Notes: a model not told the origin generated them from the sequence alone. DNA of 64,000 nt from Branchipolynoe longqiensis (GCA_030323885.1 CM059198.1:63514917-63578916); one strand, 5' to 3'; positions 20,949-31,840 are shown, numbered from the stretch's first letter. Program-made: numbers and translations.

Positions 20949-21210
20949 AACTATCCCTTGATCTTATGTCTGAAATAAAGAATTGAATTGAATTGAATTG
21001 AATTATGGTCCAGATAATCAGGGATCTATATCTTCTCCCGCACGGGCGATCCAGTAATGTGTATGCATAACTAATATTTCAACTGTAACTCATCGATGAA
21101 TCTTTAAGGACAGGGTCTCTGGGAAGATGCTACTTCGGAGATATGGGAGTTAATTAAGATTGCCGACATTTCAGTTACTCCACTGATCATACCCTGGAAA
21201 ACCCGAATAA

Positions 21211-21470
21211 ATGAGACTGTCTCAAAAGGTGCTCAGCAATATGGGACAAAACTTTGTCCATTGTAACGATCAACATATTATCTGCTTATGCATTTGCTCA
21301 GGATAAACTGATTTGTTTTTTACATCGTGTTTCATAATCCTAATAGATTACATATTGATTTAAAGCAAATGTACTTGTGTTTTCAGCGTAACCTTTTCTG
21401 TGATGTTTTGTATCAATCGTTACAATGGACAGCAACAAAAAAGGGTTATCACCTTTTGAGACAGGCTCAT
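21211..21470. mobile_element. MITE-3 copy
   Basis: A 260-bp element with inverted ends ATGAGACTGTCTCAAAAGG and ATGAGCCTGTCTCAAAAGG, and inner inverted words TTGTCCATTGTAACGAT. A second copy lies at 59759-60012. No coding capacity. Confidence 0.7.
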
Positions 21471-21557
21471 ATATATGTTCCAATAATGGTGCCGTCTGAG
21501 CAGTACTCAACAGGAAGTACATTACCGTCAAAGTCAGACGCATTAGTTCAATCGAAA

Positions 21558-22230
21558 TTAAAGTGCCATAGTCTGATAGTTTTGAGTTTCTGACAGTTGT
21601 TTTATAATTCAGATATTAGCTTGATTGATATAATCGACCTGACTTCAGTTTGAAGTGACTTTTCTTATAAAAAGTTATCTTTGGAGATATTTAAAGTGCA
21701 AATATGAACTGATTAATTTAGGCAAACACGTCAAAGTTCTGAAACCATCTGCTTCGGCAATAACGGATTCTACAAAATTGGCTTATTATCCATTCAGAAA
21801 CATGTGGTGTTCTCTGTGGCGGAGTGGTTAGAGTGTCTGACTTGTTTCTAGGTCAGACTCCCAATCTGAAGGTTGGCGGTTCGATTCCCCATGCCCCCAG
21901 CTCTGCCAATTTGGATTTCCACCACTGTGTATAACTTACAGCGTCATCAAAGGCCGGTTGCTCTCATACCATGTTTATGTGGTGTGGGAGGTTAAAAATC
22001 CCTTAGGTCGGTAAAAGTGTAGGCCTGGGCTTTCTATTGACAAACTGTCTAATGATGAAAACAAGTCTACTCAGACTTATCCATGATAGGCAGTATAGAT
22101 CTTCAACAACAACAACAAAAATACTTCATACATGAATTAGTATCTAATTTGGAATTGTAGGTTCTAATGGAGGTCAATGATTCTGGTTTTGTGAATTTGA
22201 TCCGTTCATCAGAGTATGCAACTTTTACTT
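21558..22230. mobile_element. MITE-1 copy split by a SINE-B
   Basis: Left MITE-1 part 21558-21811 (starting TTAAAGTGCCATAGTCTG) and right part about 22126-22230 (ending GAGTATGCAACTTTTA) are collinear with other MITE-1 copies once the SINE-B is removed. Confidence 0.75.
21812..22125 (+). mobile_element. SINE-B copy, full length, nested in MITE-1
   Basis: Complete SINE-B from GTTCTCTGTGGCGGAGTGG to a CTTCAACAACAACAAC tail. The tRNA-like head keeps both promoter boxes (GCGGAGTGGTTAGAGTG, GGCGGTTCGATTCCCC). Confidence 0.87.
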
Positions 22231-22289
22231 GGTAGATTTCACTCTTAGAGCAGATGCTATTATATTTATAAAATATATCATCATTAATA

Positions 22290-22682
22290 GTTCAGGCGCA
22301 AAACCACGTAAACACCAATCCAAAAACGGAGTTTAAATGCAGGATTTTTATTTGAAAATCATTTTAATTCTCACTAATTCCACTTTTCATATGATGATAT
22401 GGTTATGGAGTAATGGACAAAAAGGTATGAATATAACAAAATTAATCTTTTGTTGGTTTGATTCCAATGTTGATATCCATTTTTGGATTGCAATGGTGAT
22501 AAACATTGGAATGACACCCTCAAGAAATAAATGTGTTTATATTCCTTCTCTTTTGTCCATTGCTCCATAACCATGTCATCATACGAAAAGTGGAATTAGT
22601 GAATTTCGATTGTTTTCAGGTAGAAATCTTGTATTTAAACAACATTTTTGGATTGGCATTTACGTGGTTTTGCACCTGAACT
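22290..22682. mobile_element. MITE-4, palindromic (foldback) copy
   Basis: A 393-bp near-perfect inverted repeat. The outer ends are GTTCAGGCGCAAAACCACG and its complement, and the two ~195-bp arms match down to the centre (CATATGATGATATGGTTATG against CATAACCATGTCATCATACG). Other MITE-4 copies (28588-28831, 57075-57295) are about half as long and not full palindromes. Open frames of similar sequence on both strands follow from the symmetry. Confidence 0.85.
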
Positions 22683-22852
22683 CTTCGTTGAAGGACATTA
22701 AATCAAACTTAACCCTTTTTACACCAGTCCACACCTTCCAGCTTCATATATCAACAATTGGTCTGTATTTCTCAAACCTGATAGTTAATGGGCTGATCAT
22801 GATTGCAAATTTCTGCCGTCTATTTTTGGACCAGACGCGCTGACTCAATCTG

Positions 22853-23255
22853 TAAAGCTAACATTTCATATATGTGGCATGCGGCATGCAGTATTCACAT
22901 TCGCATTCACCCCGATCGGTACATGAAGCAATCCACTTGCCACATTCGCAATCGCATTCGCATTCGCATTCGCGCTCGCATTTGCATTTGCATTCACATT
23001 CACATTCATATTCGCATTCACATTCACATTCACATTCGCATTTGAATTCACATTCACATTCACATTCACATTCAAATTCACATTCACATTCATATTCGCA
23101 TTCACATTCACATTCACATTCACATCCACATTTGTATTTGCATTTGCATTTGCATTCAAACATATGGAAGCACCACTGTACCTTTACATGCTCTTCCATA
23201 TTTTGTTACATTCACATTTGCATACTGCATATCGTGTATATGTAATTTTAGCTTA
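22853..23255. mobile_element. MITE-5 copy filled with CATTCA/CATTCG hexamers
   Basis: Inverted ends TAAAGCTAACATTTCATAT and TAAGCTAAAATTACATAT followed by GCATGC-type words. The interior (about 22905-23160) is an imperfect hexamer array of CATTCA, CATTCG and CATTTG. A second copy, with the complementary hexamer GAATGC, is at 40511-40953. The His/Ser, Cys/Glu and Asn/Val open frames are hexamer translations. Confidence 0.78.
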
Positions 23256-23394
23256 AAGTGGCCTGGTACTCCGACAAATGCTCTCCAAGCAAAATTCTGC
23301 TTAGTTTTTATATTTATATGTGGGGGGGAGGGGGTGCTGAGGTTGGGTGAGAAGTGGGTCAGTGCTGAGGTCATGGTGACGGTGGGGGGTGGGC

Positions 23395-23715
23395 CTGTAG
23401 CTGGCAGGTGTTGTTTTGAAAATAATGGGTGAGTGGAGAGAAGGGAGAGTAAAAACTAAGGTATTTTCAATTTTCTTTAGAGTAGTTCAAACAGGAAATA
23501 TATTTGCTTTAATGTGAAATATATGCATAATTCAATCAGAAAAGAAGGAAACACGTTTTTTTGTTGTTGAATGTAAAAAGCAGTGAAACACATGGCGTTT
23601 GAAACCACAACACCAAACAACTCCAGATTACAAGTTCAACACCTTAACCACTAGGCCACAGAGACCGCACCTAGTTACTTCTCTTAGTTCAGGCTATTTG
23701 TATATACAATGTCAT
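23395..23715 (+). repeat. inverted-repeat pair, left arm
   Basis: Arm of ~320 bp whose reverse complement is at 24645-24990: GGGTGAGTGGAGAGAAGG, TTTCTTTAGAGTAGTTCAAA and a tRNA-like segment ending AGGCCACAGAGACCGCACC. The spacer is ~930 bp. The tRNA-like part suggests a SINE-like element duplicated head to head. Confidence 0.75.
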
Positions 23716-24260
23716 ATATACAAAGTATGTGATTGTATATGTATGTATATTTATATATACCAACCGTGTGTATATCATATGTATGATGTATATACTAGTC
23801 ATATATAAAATGTATGTGTCGTGAGGCCATCATACGATGCCCACACAGTAAATACATTTTATATATGCACTAGTAATAGTATATATGTCATATATATATG
23901 ACATATATACAAGGTATGTATATATATATGGGCCCAACAAAATATATATATATTGATCTGCCAATACTAATATATATATAGGTCCGGGGTAGTAGAAGCA
24001 TACTGCTGGATCATAGAATATGCCTGCTGGCATTATAGCATTAAGCGCAGAACCTGGCGCATTTGCGATGGATCCTGTCCAAACGATAAGGCATAGGCAC
24101 ACCCAGAACGGCTGCTGCCATCACAGCATTAAAACCGGAAACCTGTGTATTTGTGGCCGATCCCATCGAACTATTAATGTTCAGGCCTGGCTGATGTGGC
24201 CAGCATGGAATGGCTGCTGCATTAGCTAATAGTAAATCAAAAGATCTGAAAGTCAAAAAC
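23716..24260. repeat. (TATA)-rich tract and ~90-bp imperfect tandem
   Basis: 23716-24000 is ATATAT-rich. At about 24020-24200 two imperfect ~90-bp units share CTGCTG-CAT-A-AGCATTAA and a GGATCC/CGATCC end. No gene. Confidence 0.5.
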
Positions 24261-24363
24261 CTTCAATTGCACATATCTCACTCCATATGGTTCACCCCTT
24301 TTTACATTCAATAACACACACAAATTGTCCTTTTATATACAGTGTAACTGACAAATTTCAAAC

Positions 24364-24640
24364 GGATGCACGCAAAACATACATACATACATGCATACAC
24401 ACATGCATACATACACACATACACACATGCATGCATACATGCATACATGCATACAACATACACACATACACACATACACACATGCACACATACACACATG
24501 CACACATACACACATACACACATACACACATACACACATACTCACATGCACACATACACACATACACACATACACACACACATACACACATGCACACATA
24601 CACACATACACACATACACACATACACACATACACCTTGT
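24364..24640. repeat. (CATACA)n-type microsatellite
   Basis: About 277 bp of CACATA/CATGCA alternation. The purine-pyrimidine alternation could favour Z-DNA. The long Thr/His and Val/Cys open frames on both strands are microsatellite translations. Confidence 0.95.
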
Positions 24641-24644
24641 GTAC

Positions 24645-24990
24645 ATAACGTCCTATACACAAATAGCCTGAACTGAGAGAAGTAACTATGTGTGGTCTCT
24701 GTGGCCTGGTGGTTAAGGTGTTGAACTTGTAATTTGAAGTTGTTTGGTCTTGCAGGCTCAAACCCCATAAAGTCTAAAACCTTTTTACATTCAACAACAA
24801 ACAAACGTTTTTCATCTATATGTGTTTCTCATTGAATTATGCAATGTAATTGTACTAACATATATTTTACATTAAAGCAAATATATTTCCTGTTTGAACT
24901 ACTCTAAAGAAAATTGAAAATACCCCAGTTGTACTCTTCCTTCTCTCCACTCACCCATCCATTTTCACAACAACAGCTGTCACATGACCA
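24645..24990 (-). repeat. inverted-repeat pair, right arm
   Basis: Reverse complement of 23395-23715. The tRNA-like segment reads GGTCTCTGTGGCCTGGTGG then GGTTAAGGTGTTGAAC on the plus strand, followed by a CATTCAACAACAAACAAAC tail. Confidence 0.75.
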
Positions 24991-24999
24991 ATCTACTGT

Positions 25000-25130
25000 A
25001 AGTTATACACAGCGGTGTAAATCCAAAGTGGCAGAGCTGGGGGTATTGGGAATCGAACCACTAACATTCAGTTTAGGAGTCCAACCTAGAAAAAAGCCAG
25101 ACACTCTAACCACTCCACCACAGAGAACAC
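25000..25130 (-). mobile_element. SINE-B fragment (head half)
   Basis: Minus-strand SINE-B head and proximal body (GGGAATCGAACC, ACCACTCCACCACAGAGAAC). The distal body is missing. Confidence 0.75.
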
Positions 25131-25144
25131 CACAATGTATACAT

Positions 25145-25285
25145 ATATTGTGACACCATCCTGATATGACCTTAGATGTTGCTAGGATGCAACACTCCAA
25201 CAACCAACGAACTACAGTTTTATATGTTTGTTATTGGGATCGATACGCAAAACACCGATGAGACACATAATAAAGTATGGTGGAA
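25145..25285 (+). repeat. ~135-bp repeat, copy 1 (SINE-A tail plus flank)
   Basis: A SINE-A 3' end plus ~70 bp of following sequence (TTGTTATTGGGATCGATA, ACACCGATGAGACACATAAT). The same composite occurs at 29447-29580, so tail and flank moved or were duplicated together. Confidence 0.7.
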
Positions 25286-25349
25286 AAGTTCAGTACTAAG
25301 CATGCACCACCCTGTGGCACAAATTAGAACTATTCTGAGTTCGTTTGTT

Positions 25350-26245
25350 TTCCCAGCGAGGTATATCGGCCGACTTTAAGAGAGCACTCTTCTCATGCCG
25401 AAGCTCTGGAGTTCGAATCCAACCCAAGGGTTAGGACAGTTGATACTTTTCACTACCTAGCCTGGCACTCAGCATTACTAGGAAAGATCAAGGACTGGCT
25501 AGCTCAGTATCAGGATAGATAATGCGAGTAATGGAATACTGTTCACACATTTGGAGCCCAATTTTTCGCAAAGATTTTCTGGAGATCGAAAAGGTTCAGA
25601 GACGTGCAACGAAATTAGTTTGCACTCATAAAGGACTTACACTATGAACAACGGCTTAGAGAATTGAAACTTCCTACCCTTTCCTACGGAAGGAAAAGAA
25701 GTGACATAAGTGAAGTATTCAAAATTATGAAAGGTTTTGATGACATAGATATGAACCAATTTTTCACCTTGAATAAAAAAGAAGGCAGTCAGGGCCATAC
25801 TCCCCAAACTAGTAAAACCCAGAGCCATTTCAAAGTTAAGGCAACACAGTTTCTCAAACAGGATCATAAATATATGGAACAGTCTTCCACAAAATGTTAT
25901 TGTTGCCGAGTCAATAAATTCATTCAAGAACAGATTAGAAAAAGCATGGGCTGATGATCCAGAGAAATTGTACCCCTTATTCACCACATGCTACTAATTA
26001 TTCCTTGTGTTGCATATTTACTTGCACTCAAGCAAAAATGAGAGAGAAATAAGTGTTCACACTTCCTGTGTACCATTCGCTATTTCGCTATTTCGAGGGA
26101 GTGGGAAATTGTGTCATGATGATGGTGGCCTGGTCTCGCAGTGCTAAATCACTATAAAGTTGCCATGAGTGTGAGATGTCACAGGGTAGTGCCCATCCTG
26201 ATATGACCTTAAATGATTCCTTGAGATAACACCCCAGCAAACACA
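25350..26245 (+). mobile_element. SINE-A copy split by a LINE 3' fragment
   Basis: Head and proximal body (25350-25519) and distal body and tail (about 26096-26245) belong to one SINE-A interrupted by the LINE-3 piece. Collinearity with intact copies supports the split. Confidence 0.65.
25520..25997 (+). pseudogene. LINE-3: C-terminus of a CR1/Jockey-type ORF2, decayed
   Basis: Decayed C-terminal end of a non-LTR retrotransposon ORF2. The pieces lie in different frames: CSHIWSPIFRKDFLEIEKV and RRATKLVC (to about 25640), then HYEQRLRELKLPTLSYGRKR onwards (25640 to about 25855), then IINIWNSLPQNVIVAESIN and LEKAWADD to the stop at 25995-25997. The pattern WSP-KVQRRATK-YEERL-LGLPSL-RR is the familiar region downstream of the reverse transcriptase in CR1/Jockey-like LINEs. 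At least two frame changes are needed, so it is inactive. The 5' part, including RT, is absent, as usual for 5'-truncated LINE copies. The clade is not resolved. Confidence 0.8.
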
Positions 26246-26249
26246 CAAT

Positions 26250-26600
26250 TTAGTTTAAAATTGCATAATCTGATGCGGTTGTCAAGCTCAATAAACTTTT
26301 TTAGATTTGATCAAACATATCGAAATCACATGCTAGTGCATTTATATAATGTTTTTTCCGAGATAGATGGAGTGTTAATCAATTTAATGCTACAGATCAT
26401 GCAAGGACATAGTGTCTAGCATTTCAATGGAGACGGGTAAATTTATTTATTATGGGTACATTTCAAATATTTGAAATGTTAGAAATTTAAAATAGAAGTT
26501 ACTTGTAAAGTATTATACATTATAACAATCTGATTATGTATTTGGTAAATATGACAGAAATTCCAGCTGATCAGATTAGATAACATTAACTGGCTATGAC
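26250..26600. mobile_element. MITE-1-like relic
   Basis: Starts with a MITE-1-like terminus (TTTAAAATTGCATAATCTGATG); the interior is rearranged and A/T-rich. The right end is unclear. Confidence 0.4.
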
Positions 26601-26654
26601 ATCGGAATCTTCCCGGCGAGACAACATGGGATAACCGACTGAAAATGCGACCAA

Positions 26655-26730
26655 TCGGGATGGCCGAATGAGTGTCTGTCTCCCGTTTTGGTAGAACGTG
26701 GGATTCGAACCCATGGGTTTGAACCTTGTG
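26655..26730 (+). mobile_element. SINE-A head fragment
   Basis: GGGATGGCCGAATGAGTG and GGGATTCGAACCCATGGG keep both tRNA-like promoter boxes. The body is absent. Confidence 0.6.
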
Positions 26731-26734
26731 AAAG

Positions 26735-27012
26735 GTCCGGTGCTGGGCCTTGTAGTGTTGTCGTGGAAGAACAGGAACTCAACACAGGTATTCAGTACAT
26801 AGGTGAAGGAGTGTTTTAATATCACAAAGCGCAGCCCTTATATTCCCCACAGTTTCCTCCAGGTAGCAATGTTCTCGTTCCCACCAGCAAGCCCCCGCTA
26901 ATCCTGTGAAACAGCCTTCATTGTGCCCACACTATTTTAGGCCTGCTAATTAAACCCCGAGTAAGCTGTTCCCCACTCAGCATCTCCAAGCCACCTCTCA
27001 CCCAAGTCTCAT
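26735..27012. other. unassigned, possible LTR-like sequence
   Basis: No coding region seen. AGTGTTTTAATATCACAAAG and a CCTTATATTCCCC segment give a faint LTR-like impression but there is no second copy here. Confidence 0.3.
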
Positions 27013-27596
27013 GGCCCTGTTACACTATGACGCTTCTCGCCGGCATGCTGTCAGCGCGCCAAATATCTTCTACGCATCGAGACACGTCCAACTTTCGGCG
27101 GTTTGGGGAAAAAGATCGGCGTCAGCACAGCGGGTTATTCGTGTGCGGCCAACGTTAGTCGACGAGTGAGGAAAAAGAAAAAAAAGTTTGGCGCGACGTG
27201 CTCATATGACCGTAGATGTTGGTAGGATGTAAAACAAAAAAGCAACCATTTGGCACAACGTGTGAAGACGACCCGCACGCGCGCGTGGCGACTGCTTGGC
27301 AGTCGCATAATGTTATTCCAGTGCTGTCGACGTCCTGCTGACGTTGCCATAATATTGGAACCCGTGCATTGACACGCGTGGTGGGTCGTTGTTTTTTTTT
27401 TACATGCTAAAAACCTCTAGCGACCAACTACGCGTGCTGCCATCCTCCGGCGACTGTCGACGTCCAGGATAGTGAACTGATGTGTACCGACGTTCGCATA
27501 ACGTCCCTCGAACGTTTCCAGACGTGTACCGACGTTTCGCCAAAAAATGACAAACGTTGACGCGCGTTGGAGAGAAACCTCATAGTGTGACAGGGG
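27013..27596. mobile_element. ACGT-word TIR element, copy 1
   Basis: Ends GGCCCTGTTACACTATGACG and CCCCTGTCACACTATGAGG are inverted repeats. The interior is rich in ACGT, GACGT and ACGTT words, with short unrelated stretches including a SINE-A-like tail near 27205-27235. Related copies at 39257-39953 and 49859-50602. No protein evident. Confidence 0.72.
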
Positions 27597-27674
27597 TATA
27601 AGCCTGCATAGATGGGACTTTACTATTTCATTTACTTTGGGCCTACTGTACTATGCATTAACCATTTTCTTTCT

Positions 27675-28020
27675 ACCGACTTTACACCTGGTGTGGTCAA
27701 ACCAATGACTTAACAATTGATACTTGTCGCTTCCTAGCCAGGCGTTCGGCATTATTAGGAGAGGGCAAGGACTGATTGGTTCAGTGTCAGAATGTTATGG
27801 CGGAGTCGGATATCAGATCATGATGATGACGGCCTGGTCTCCCAGTTGGACAGCACTATAACGTCGCCATGAGTGCACACTGTCGCAAGTCGGTACCTGT
27901 CCTGATATGATCTTAGATGTTGCCATGACGACCTAAGAGTCCAACAACCAACCAACCTAGTGAAAATGCATATTACCTTATATGTTGCTAGGACGTAAAA
28001 CAACAACAAAACAAACAACC
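27675..28020 (+). mobile_element. SINE-A copy, head truncated
   Basis: Starts within the region after the B box and keeps body, GATATGATCTTAGATG block and CAACAACCAACCAACC tail. A second partial tail follows (27975-28020). Confidence 0.75.
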
Positions 28021-28587
28021 AACCTACTGAAATGCAAAGCCCAATGTACAGCTTACACACAAAAAATAGGGATAGGGGCTAATAAATTTAAAAAAATGTT
28101 ATAACCCAATAAAACCAACTCCAAATCTGCCTCATCTCGTCTTTATTTACCCCGATCTGACAAGCAGCTTTTGAAGGTAGAACAATAGGCTTTTAAATAC
28201 ATTCCACTCAGGGACTCTCTAATGTACTTGGAGAGCGATTTCCCGCCAAGGAGAACATTCCGGAAGTGAATGGCCAGGGAGGAGATTAGGACGGCGACAA
28301 CGAAGGGCGTCTGAGATGCAGGGAGATCACTGTTAGTAGATTTCAATCACAAGCGGGTTAACCAAATCTTGTTGCCGCCATATACAATGTCCTGTTTACA
28401 TCGGGGACAGCCCATTCTGATGGAAATGTGATTGGAAATGTCTGCTGCTGCCAGCTCAGACATTATATATATATATATGTGTGTGTGTGTTATTAGTATC
28501 TATAAATAACGGTGCATCTAATGCATTACGTTATTTGTGTGTGTATATCATTTATATAAATAGTGACGCAGCTAAGGCTTGATGCCA
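28021..28587. other. unassigned sequence with (AT)n/(GT)n
   Basis: 28464-28490 is an AT/GT microsatellite. GTCTTTATTTACCCC near 28139 would be an AATAAA signal on the minus strand, but nothing else supports a gene. Confidence 0.4.
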
Positions 28588-28831
28588 TATATGAAGGGTT
28601 CAGGCGCAAAACCACGTAAACACCAATCTAAAAATGTAGTTTAAATAAAAGATTTTTACCTGAAAATATTTGTACTTCTCAGTAATCCTATTTTTCATAT
28701 GATCACATGGTTATGGAGCAGTGAACAAAAGAGTAGGAATTAGTTTTTTTAACTGTTTGAAGGTTTGATTCAAATGTTTATCTCCATTTTTGGATTGGCA
28801 TTTATGTGGTTTTCCACCTGAATTCTTCATA
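28588..28831. mobile_element. MITE-4 copy
   Basis: Ends ATGAAGGGTTCAGGCGC and ATGAAGAATTCAGGTGG are inverted. The interior matches one arm of the 22.3-kb palindrome. Confidence 0.78.
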
Positions 28832-28984
28832 TACATAATTAATATTCTTCTTCTTTGTTGCGCATCGGTGGTGACAAAGACAGAAACTTATCATTCGTTG
28901 TGAACTTCTCGATTATATAATTAAAATAGATACAATGACACATATAATATCTACAATGACATATCTAATATGTTATATATATAT

Positions 28985-29020
28985 TGCAAGGACTATATAT
29001 ATATATATATATATATATGT
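28985..29020. repeat. (TA)n microsatellite
   Basis: ATAT alternation between unrelated A/T-rich sequence. Confidence 0.9.
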
Positions 29021-29064
29021 CATGGGGGGGTGATGAAAATGGCAAATATTGCGCCTTTAGCGGG

Positions 29065-29140
29065 ACTCGAACCCTCGTCCCTTTAACTTCTGTGCCAGTG
29101 TGCTAACCATTACACCACCTAAGCTCCGTCGTATCAACAC
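29065..29140 (-). other. tRNA-like segment (SINE head or tRNA pseudogene)
   Basis: On the minus strand TGGTGTAATGGTTAGCAC (A box) and GGGTTCGAGTCCCGC (B box) are well preserved, but the anticodon arm does not fold convincingly by eye. More likely a SINE head than a working tRNA gene. Confidence 0.5.
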
Positions 29141-29446
29141 ACTACCTATGCCTACCTGTGTATGTGGTTACTTGCCTGAGAGGTCAGTGCATACTACTAC
29201 ATATATTTAATACACTCTAGTGACATATCTAATGCCTGACACTATATCGAATTAATACATATAATACACTTCTAATGTATGACACTAGATCAAATATTTA
29301 CAATGACACATATATTGTTTAGAATTATATTTGCATACAGAATTAATATATATGGTGATATATTTAAAGCAGGACACGCCATATAATTAATATACATATA
29401 CACCCATCTACTGTATGACACTATATATATATATAATTTATACATA

Positions 29447-29580
29447 TATTGTGACACCGTCCTGATATGACCTTAGATGTTGCTAGGATGTAACACTCCA
29501 ACAACAAACCAACTATAGTTGTATATGTTTGTTATTGGGATCAATAGGCAAAACACCGATGAGACACATAATAAACTAAG
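29447..29580 (+). repeat. ~135-bp repeat, copy 2 (SINE-A tail plus flank)
   Basis: Matches 25145-25285 through both the SINE-A 3' end and the following ACACCGATGAGACACATAAT segment. Confidence 0.7.
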
Positions 29581-30290
29581 GTGAAATAAGAATAGTTCCG
29601 CAGAATGCCGCCAGGTTAGTAAACAAACCAGAAAGAAGGGCGGTTGGGAGGGGGAAAGGTGTCGGTTGAACACCAATCCGTTTAGTATTCTTTCTGGCTG
29701 GGCAGGAGTGGGTGCAGTTGATGGGTGGGTGGGTGGGTAGGTTTGAGAGCTGCTGAGTACAACCACTCCAATCTGCATAGGCCTCGTCCCCTAAAGATGC
29801 ATATTTCACCAGCAAGGTTTTACAAACAACAATGCCAAGAGGGCCCAAACAAACTAACATAGGCTATTAAACGCACCAACAGATCTATCTGCTACTGAAA
29901 TGCAGACAATCAAATAACTTATCAGGAGCTACTGTTTGGTAAGACAACACCAACACTACAACTGGCCAGCACTGAAAACAAGCCTAGGTACCCAGGCTTA
30001 CATGCTATGGACAGTATAAATACAGCCTCAATAAAAAATAATTTAAAAACAAAAAAAACACAAACCAACAAACACAAATCATGTCCTCAATACCATTCAT
30101 GTCCCAATAAATTGAATGGGTACTTCATTTGAAATGCCATCTGATTGGTTAATTGTTCAGACCTAGTCCGTGATACATTCATTCTAGTTAGATATAATTA
30201 CATTTTGTCGGTTTTTAATTTTAAACTAGAGACATTATCGATGAATTATTGGGTGATTCAGCGGGCTGAGGGTCAGGTGATTAAAACCAC
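29581..30290. other. no recognised feature
   Basis: No gene or clear repeat apart from a short GGGTGGGT tract near 29724. Confidence 0.4.
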
Positions 30291-30291
30291 T

Positions 30292-30816
30292 ACTCGCCCA
30301 CCCCCACCCCCTCAACTCCACCCCCACCCCACCCCACCCCAACCCCACCCCAACCCCACCACCACCCCACCCCTACCACCCCCACCCCCAGACCCACACC
30401 CACCCCACCCCACCCCACCCCCACCTCTACCACTACACCCACCCCCACCCCACCCAACCCCCACCCCACCCCACCACCACCCCATCTCACCCCCACCCCA
30501 CCCCCACTACCACCCCACCCTTACCACACCCACACCAACACCCACCCACCCCCACCCCTACCTACCCCTACCCCCACCCACCCCACCCCACCCTCATACG
30601 CCCACCCCCTCCCCCACCCAACCCCGCACCCCCACCCACCCCATCCCCACCCCACCACACCCCCACCACAACCCCCACACCCAATCCCACCAGCACCCCC
30701 ACACCCACCCCCCCACCCCCACCCTCACCCAACCCCCACCCCCACCCCACCCCATCCCACCCCACCACACCCGCCACCCCCACCCCACCCCCACCCCCAC
30801 CCCCGCCCCCTGGGGG
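30292..30816. repeat. CCCCA/CCACC low-complexity tract
   Basis: About 525 bp almost without G on the plus strand, made of CCCCACCC, CCACCAC and CCAACC words without a fixed period. The minus strand is G-rich with many GGG runs and quadruplex potential. The 229-residue Pro/His frame starting at 30145 runs through it and is not a gene. A poly(C) run follows at about 30898-30928. Confidence 0.95.
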
Positions 30817-30954
30817 GGTTTACTTAAGCCCTAAACATTACAGTGCCATGTGCAACTCAAGCAGGCAGTGATTGATATCTGCTCAGTTCTTTCGTCTCCC
30901 CCCCCGCCCTCCCCCCCCCCCCCCCCCCATAGCAGCGGTCCTCCCCACCACCTG

Positions 30955-31240
30955 ACAGATTGCCCGAATCGGTAAGAGCGCTGGATTCCCGTTCGGAAGG
31001 TCCAGTGGTCGCGCCCTGGCCGCGTTAAATCAATGATTTATAAAATGTACATTTGCTCCTGCCCATCAACGTCTGGCGATAGGCATCGCTAGGATAGGGT
31101 AATTATTGGTTTGCTTGATATAAGGATAATGAGACTGAGTGGTGTATTGTGGTCATGCTGCTGACGGCCATGGACTTTCAGTGGGGCAGCACTATAAAGT
31201 CACCCTATGTGTACACTGTCAAAAGTGTTGTATCAGTCCT
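30955..31240 (+). mobile_element. SINE-A copy, diverged
   Basis: Head TGCCCGAATCGGTAAGAGCG, body and GGGGCAGCACTATAAAGTCA are recognisable; the tail is lost. Confidence 0.6.
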
Positions 31241-31276
31241 ATGAATTTTGAGGTTTGTTTTTATTTATGTTTTTGT

Positions 31277-31580
31277 GGTGTTCTCTGTGACGGAGTGGTT
31301 AGAGTGTCTGACTTTTTTCAAGGTCAGACTCCTAATCTGAAGGTCAGTGGTTTGATTCCCCATGCCCCCACCTCTGCCAATTTGGATTTCCACCGCTGTG
31401 TATAACTTACAGCGACATCAAAGGCCAGTTGCTCTCATACCTTGTCTATGTGGTGTGGGAGGTTAAAAATCCCTTGGGTCGGTAAAAGTGTAGACTCAGG
31501 CTTTCTATCGACAAACTGTCTAATGGTGAAAATAAGTCTATTCAGACTTATCCATGATAGGTAGTATAAATCTTACTTGT
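31277..31580 (+). mobile_element. SINE-B copy
   Basis: Near full length. Head GTTCTCTGTGACGGAGTGG, body, and ATCCATGATAGGTAGTATAA at the 3' end. Confidence 0.85.
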
Positions 31581-31840
31581 TAGTGTTTTTTGAGTCCTTG
31601 CAATACTTTAGTGTCCATTGTCAAACGTCAGTGTCCGTCCTGATGACTTTAGGTTAGTCTCTATGTATCTTGGGGTTTTGCGCCCTTGCAATAACTAAGC
31701 CCTTAGAAGTAGGATAGTGTCTAGTAACAGTGTGCATTCATGGTGGCTTCATAATGCTGTCCCACTGGGAGACTGGTCTGCCAGAATTATGACACAATAT
31801 CCCACTCAGTCACATAATCTTAAGACTGAGTCTTTCCCTG
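31581..31840 (-). mobile_element. SINE-A copy, diverged
   Basis: Minus-strand body (CCCACTGGGAGACTGG, TATCCCACTCAGTCAC) with an irregular tail region at the left. Confidence 0.5.

Noticed and set aside
21826..21900. Working tRNA gene in the SINE-B head
   Set aside because: Promoter boxes are present but the acceptor stem does not close and a long SINE body follows; the same head recurs in every SINE-B copy.
22374..22574. Similar proteins on opposite strands in the 22.3-kb palindrome
   Set aside because: Explained by inverted symmetry.
22858..23245. Long Cys/Glu, Asn/Val and His/Ser open frames
   Set aside because: All three frames are translations of the CATTCA/CATTCG hexamer inside MITE-5, open on both strands for that reason.
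24287..24804. Thr/His-rich and Val/Cys-rich frames of 100-150 residues
   Set aside because: They are translations of the (CATACA)n microsatellite.
30145..30834. 229-residue Pro/His-rich frame
   Set aside because: It runs through the CCCCA tract; no non-repetitive domain.
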